Assembly (NCBI GenBank): GCA_963678085.1
Contig: OY782680.1
Span: 2,418,001-2,482,000, forward strand
Direction of reading: 5' to 3'
From: Aliishimia sp963678085
GTDB taxonomy: Bacteria; Pseudomonadota; Alphaproteobacteria; Rhodobacterales; Rhodobacteraceae
DNA: 64,000 nucleotides
Numbering within the stretch: position 1 is the first letter of the stretch; the number at the start of each line of letters is the position of its first letter. Of this stretch, positions 62,607 through 64,000 are shown piece after piece. The translations under genes and the position numbers were made by a program. The notes beneath the pieces were generated by a model. It did no database searches and had not been told where the DNA came from. It worked only from the letters and a program-made list of their open reading frames with translations.

Positions 62607-63689
62607 TTAGCGCACCTTCAATGTCGCCAGCCCGATCATCGCCAGGATCAGCGCGATGATCCAAAAGCGGATCACAATTTGCGGCTCGGACCAGCCGCGT
62701 TTTTCGTAATGGTGGTGAATCGGGGCCATCAAGAACACGCGTTTGCCGGTCATTTTGAAATAGCCCACTTGGATGATCACCGAGAGCGCCTCGACCACAA
62801 AAAGCCCGCCCACTATGGCCAAAACGATCTCATGCTTGGTCGCCACCGCGATTGCGCCCAATGCGCCGCCCAAGGCCAAAGAGCCGGTATCGCCCATAAA
62901 CACAGCGGCAGGGGGCGCGTTATACCACAAAAAGCCCAGCCCTCCGCCAATGAGCCCGGCTGAGAACACCATAATCTCGCCCGTTCCCGGCACATAGTGA
63001 ATGCCCAGCTCGACTGACCAATCGGCGCGCCCCACCACATAGGCGATCACCCCCAGCGTCGCCGCAGCAATCATCACCGGCATAATCGCCAGCCCATCCA
63101 GCCCGTCCGTCAGGTTTACCGCATTGGCCGCGCCGACAATCACGATGATCGCAAAGGGCACAAAGATCAGACCCAGATTGATCAGAGCATCTTTGAACAC
63201 GGGCATGGCAAGCTGGTTTTGCAAGGCTTCGGGGTGATAGAGGCTCGCTGTATAGGCCGCGATGCCCGAAATCAGTAGCCCCAGCGCAAGGCGCACCCGC
63301 CCCGAAACGCCTGCCGTGTTTTGCTTGGAGACTTTGGCAAAATCATCGGCAAAACCAATCAGGCCAAAGCCCAAAGTCACCCCAAGAACGATCCACACAA
63401 ACGGGTTATCCAGCCGCGCCCAAAGCAAAGTCGAGCTCAGCAAAGCCCCCACGATCAGCAATCCGCCCATGGTCGGCGTACCCGCTTTCACGAAATGCCC
63501 CTCTGGCCCATCATCGCGAATGGGTTGGCCCTTGCCTTGTTTTTTACGCAGCACCGCAATCAGCGGGCGACCAAAGAGAAAGCCAAACATCAGCGCCGTC
63601 AAAAAGGCGCCGCCCGCGCGAAAAGTGATATAGCGAAAGAGGTTAAACAGATCGCCCCCGTCAGATAGGGCAGTGAGCCAGTAGAGCAT
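62607..63689 (-). CDS. mraY: Phospho-MurNAc-pentapeptide transferase
   Basis: 360 residues, about ten membrane helices. The Mg and uridine sites are seen in GFADDFAKVSKQNT, ANAVNLTDGLDGLAIMP, FMGDTGSLALGG and MAPIHHHYEKRGW. It makes lipid I from UDP-MurNAc-pentapeptide and undecaprenyl phosphate. It lies between murF and murD as usual. Confidence 0.98.
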   Translation of the reverse strand: MLYWLTALSDGGDLFNLFRYITFRAGGAFLTALMFGFLFGRPLIAVLRKKQGKGQPIRDDGPEGHFVKAGTPTMGGLLIVGALLSSTLLWARLDNPFVWIVLGVTLGFGLIGFADDFAKVSKQNTAGVSGRVRLALGLLISGIAAYTASLYHPEALQNQLAMPVFKDALINLGLIFVPFAIIVIVGAANAVNLTDGLDGLAIMPVMIAAATLGVIAYVVGRADWSVELGIHYVPGTGEIMVFSAGLIGGGLGFLWYNAPPAAVFMGDTGSLALGGALGAIAVATKHEIVLAIVGGLFVVEALSVIIQVGYFKMTGKRVFLMAPIHHHYEKRGWSEPQIVIRFWIIALILAMIGLATLKVR

Positions 63690-63716
63690 GCGTGTATCTC
63701 CTTAGCCAGGGGTGCG

Positions 63717-64000
63717 TTACGAGAGCGGCTCGCCATGAGCCATATTGCGAATCGCCTGAACGACCACTGAAAGACGCATAGAAAGAGAACCCTTTGCCAT
63801 CAACACATCTCCTACGTGTGCAGTGCTTGGGAGTTTTTCCGCCAATTCTTCAGAGCTGGCAACATGCAGCCCGCGCCGCGCCTTAGGCAAAGCCTTGTAA
63901 AGATGGGCCATTAACGGGCCGACACAATGCACAACATCAATGCTTTGCATCGCGGGCAGGTCCGCAAGGGCGCCGTGCATCTGCGCCTCCCCCTGCCCCA
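63717..64000 (-). CDS. murF: UDP-MurNAc-tripeptide--D-Ala-D-Ala ligase, C-terminal part
   Basis: The frame is open to the window end, so the N-terminal three quarters are missing. The remaining C-terminal domain shows GEAQMHGALADL (the Ala/His helix before the last domain) and VGDVLMAKGSLSMRLSVVVQ, matching the MurF consensus G-D-x-V-L-x-K-G-S. MurF adds D-Ala-D-Ala made by Ddl. mraY follows after 27 bases. Confidence 0.92.
   Translation of the reverse strand, partial: GQGEAQMHGALADLPAMQSIDVVHCVGPLMAHLYKALPKARRGLHVASSEELAEKLPSTAHVGDVLMAKGSLSMRLSVVVQAIRNMAHGEPLS

Overview
The window is a GC-rich bacterial chromosome segment from an alphaproteobacterium of the Rhodobacteraceae (Roseobacter-like). 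Three things point there: a complete Rhodobacter-type gene transfer agent (GTA) head-tail cluster, a dcw cell-division cluster carrying the small DUF2484 gene between murC and murB, and prfB, infC, lon and tgt homologues of alphaproteobacterial type. No rRNA or tRNA genes were recognised.

Layout. 1-1644: LPS core genes (3' end of waaA, then a GT4 glycosyltransferase). 1641-5343: reverse-strand operon of a DAO-type oxidoreductase and two tandem M20 amidohydrolases. 5352-10434: prfB, PBP1A (mrcA) and a periplasmic amidase (amiC). 10494-14565: lon and tgt, with a 535-base gap between them holding a strong hairpin and a possible 30-codon gene. 14669-18504: a band-7/NfeD pair, a RimB-like protease-RimK ligase fusion, two Fe-S assembly genes and a TfoX-N gene. 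18484-24733: 2OG-Fe(II) oxygenase, tpiA, Lrp regulator, ferredoxin-NADP reductase, infC (AUA start), acyl-CoA synthetase and 3-hydroxybutyrate dehydrogenase.

24734-26437 is an accessory stretch: an orphan hypothetical gene, a partial second copy of the 3' end of GTA gene g15, and a CRISPR-like mini-array of three identical 37-base repeats. 26438-40858 (reverse strand) is the GTA cluster, g15 back to g1, in canonical order: terminase, portal, g3.5, protease, capsid, connectors, tail, tape measure, hub, peptidase, megatron. The terminase pair g1-g2 has its own likely promoter and terminator, and lies between two near-identical 61-base inverted repeats. The cluster also holds a 20-base inverted repeat between g3.5 and g4 and a REP-like palindrome between g9 and g8.

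41199-43626: mltG and fabF. 43837-44406: a secreted PDC-like sensor protein. 44427-64000: recN, bamD, lpxC, ftsZ, ftsA, ftsQ, ddl, murB, murC, murG, ftsW, murD, mraY and murF (partial), all on the reverse strand. These build lipid II and assemble the divisome. Two non-canonical genes interrupt this run: an Ala/His-repeat membrane protein between DUF2484 and murB, and a HI0933-type flavoprotein on the opposite strand between murD and ftsW.

The best candidates for something undescribed are the orphan CRISPR-like array framed by duplicated g15 ends, and the terminase cassette bounded by inverted repeats.
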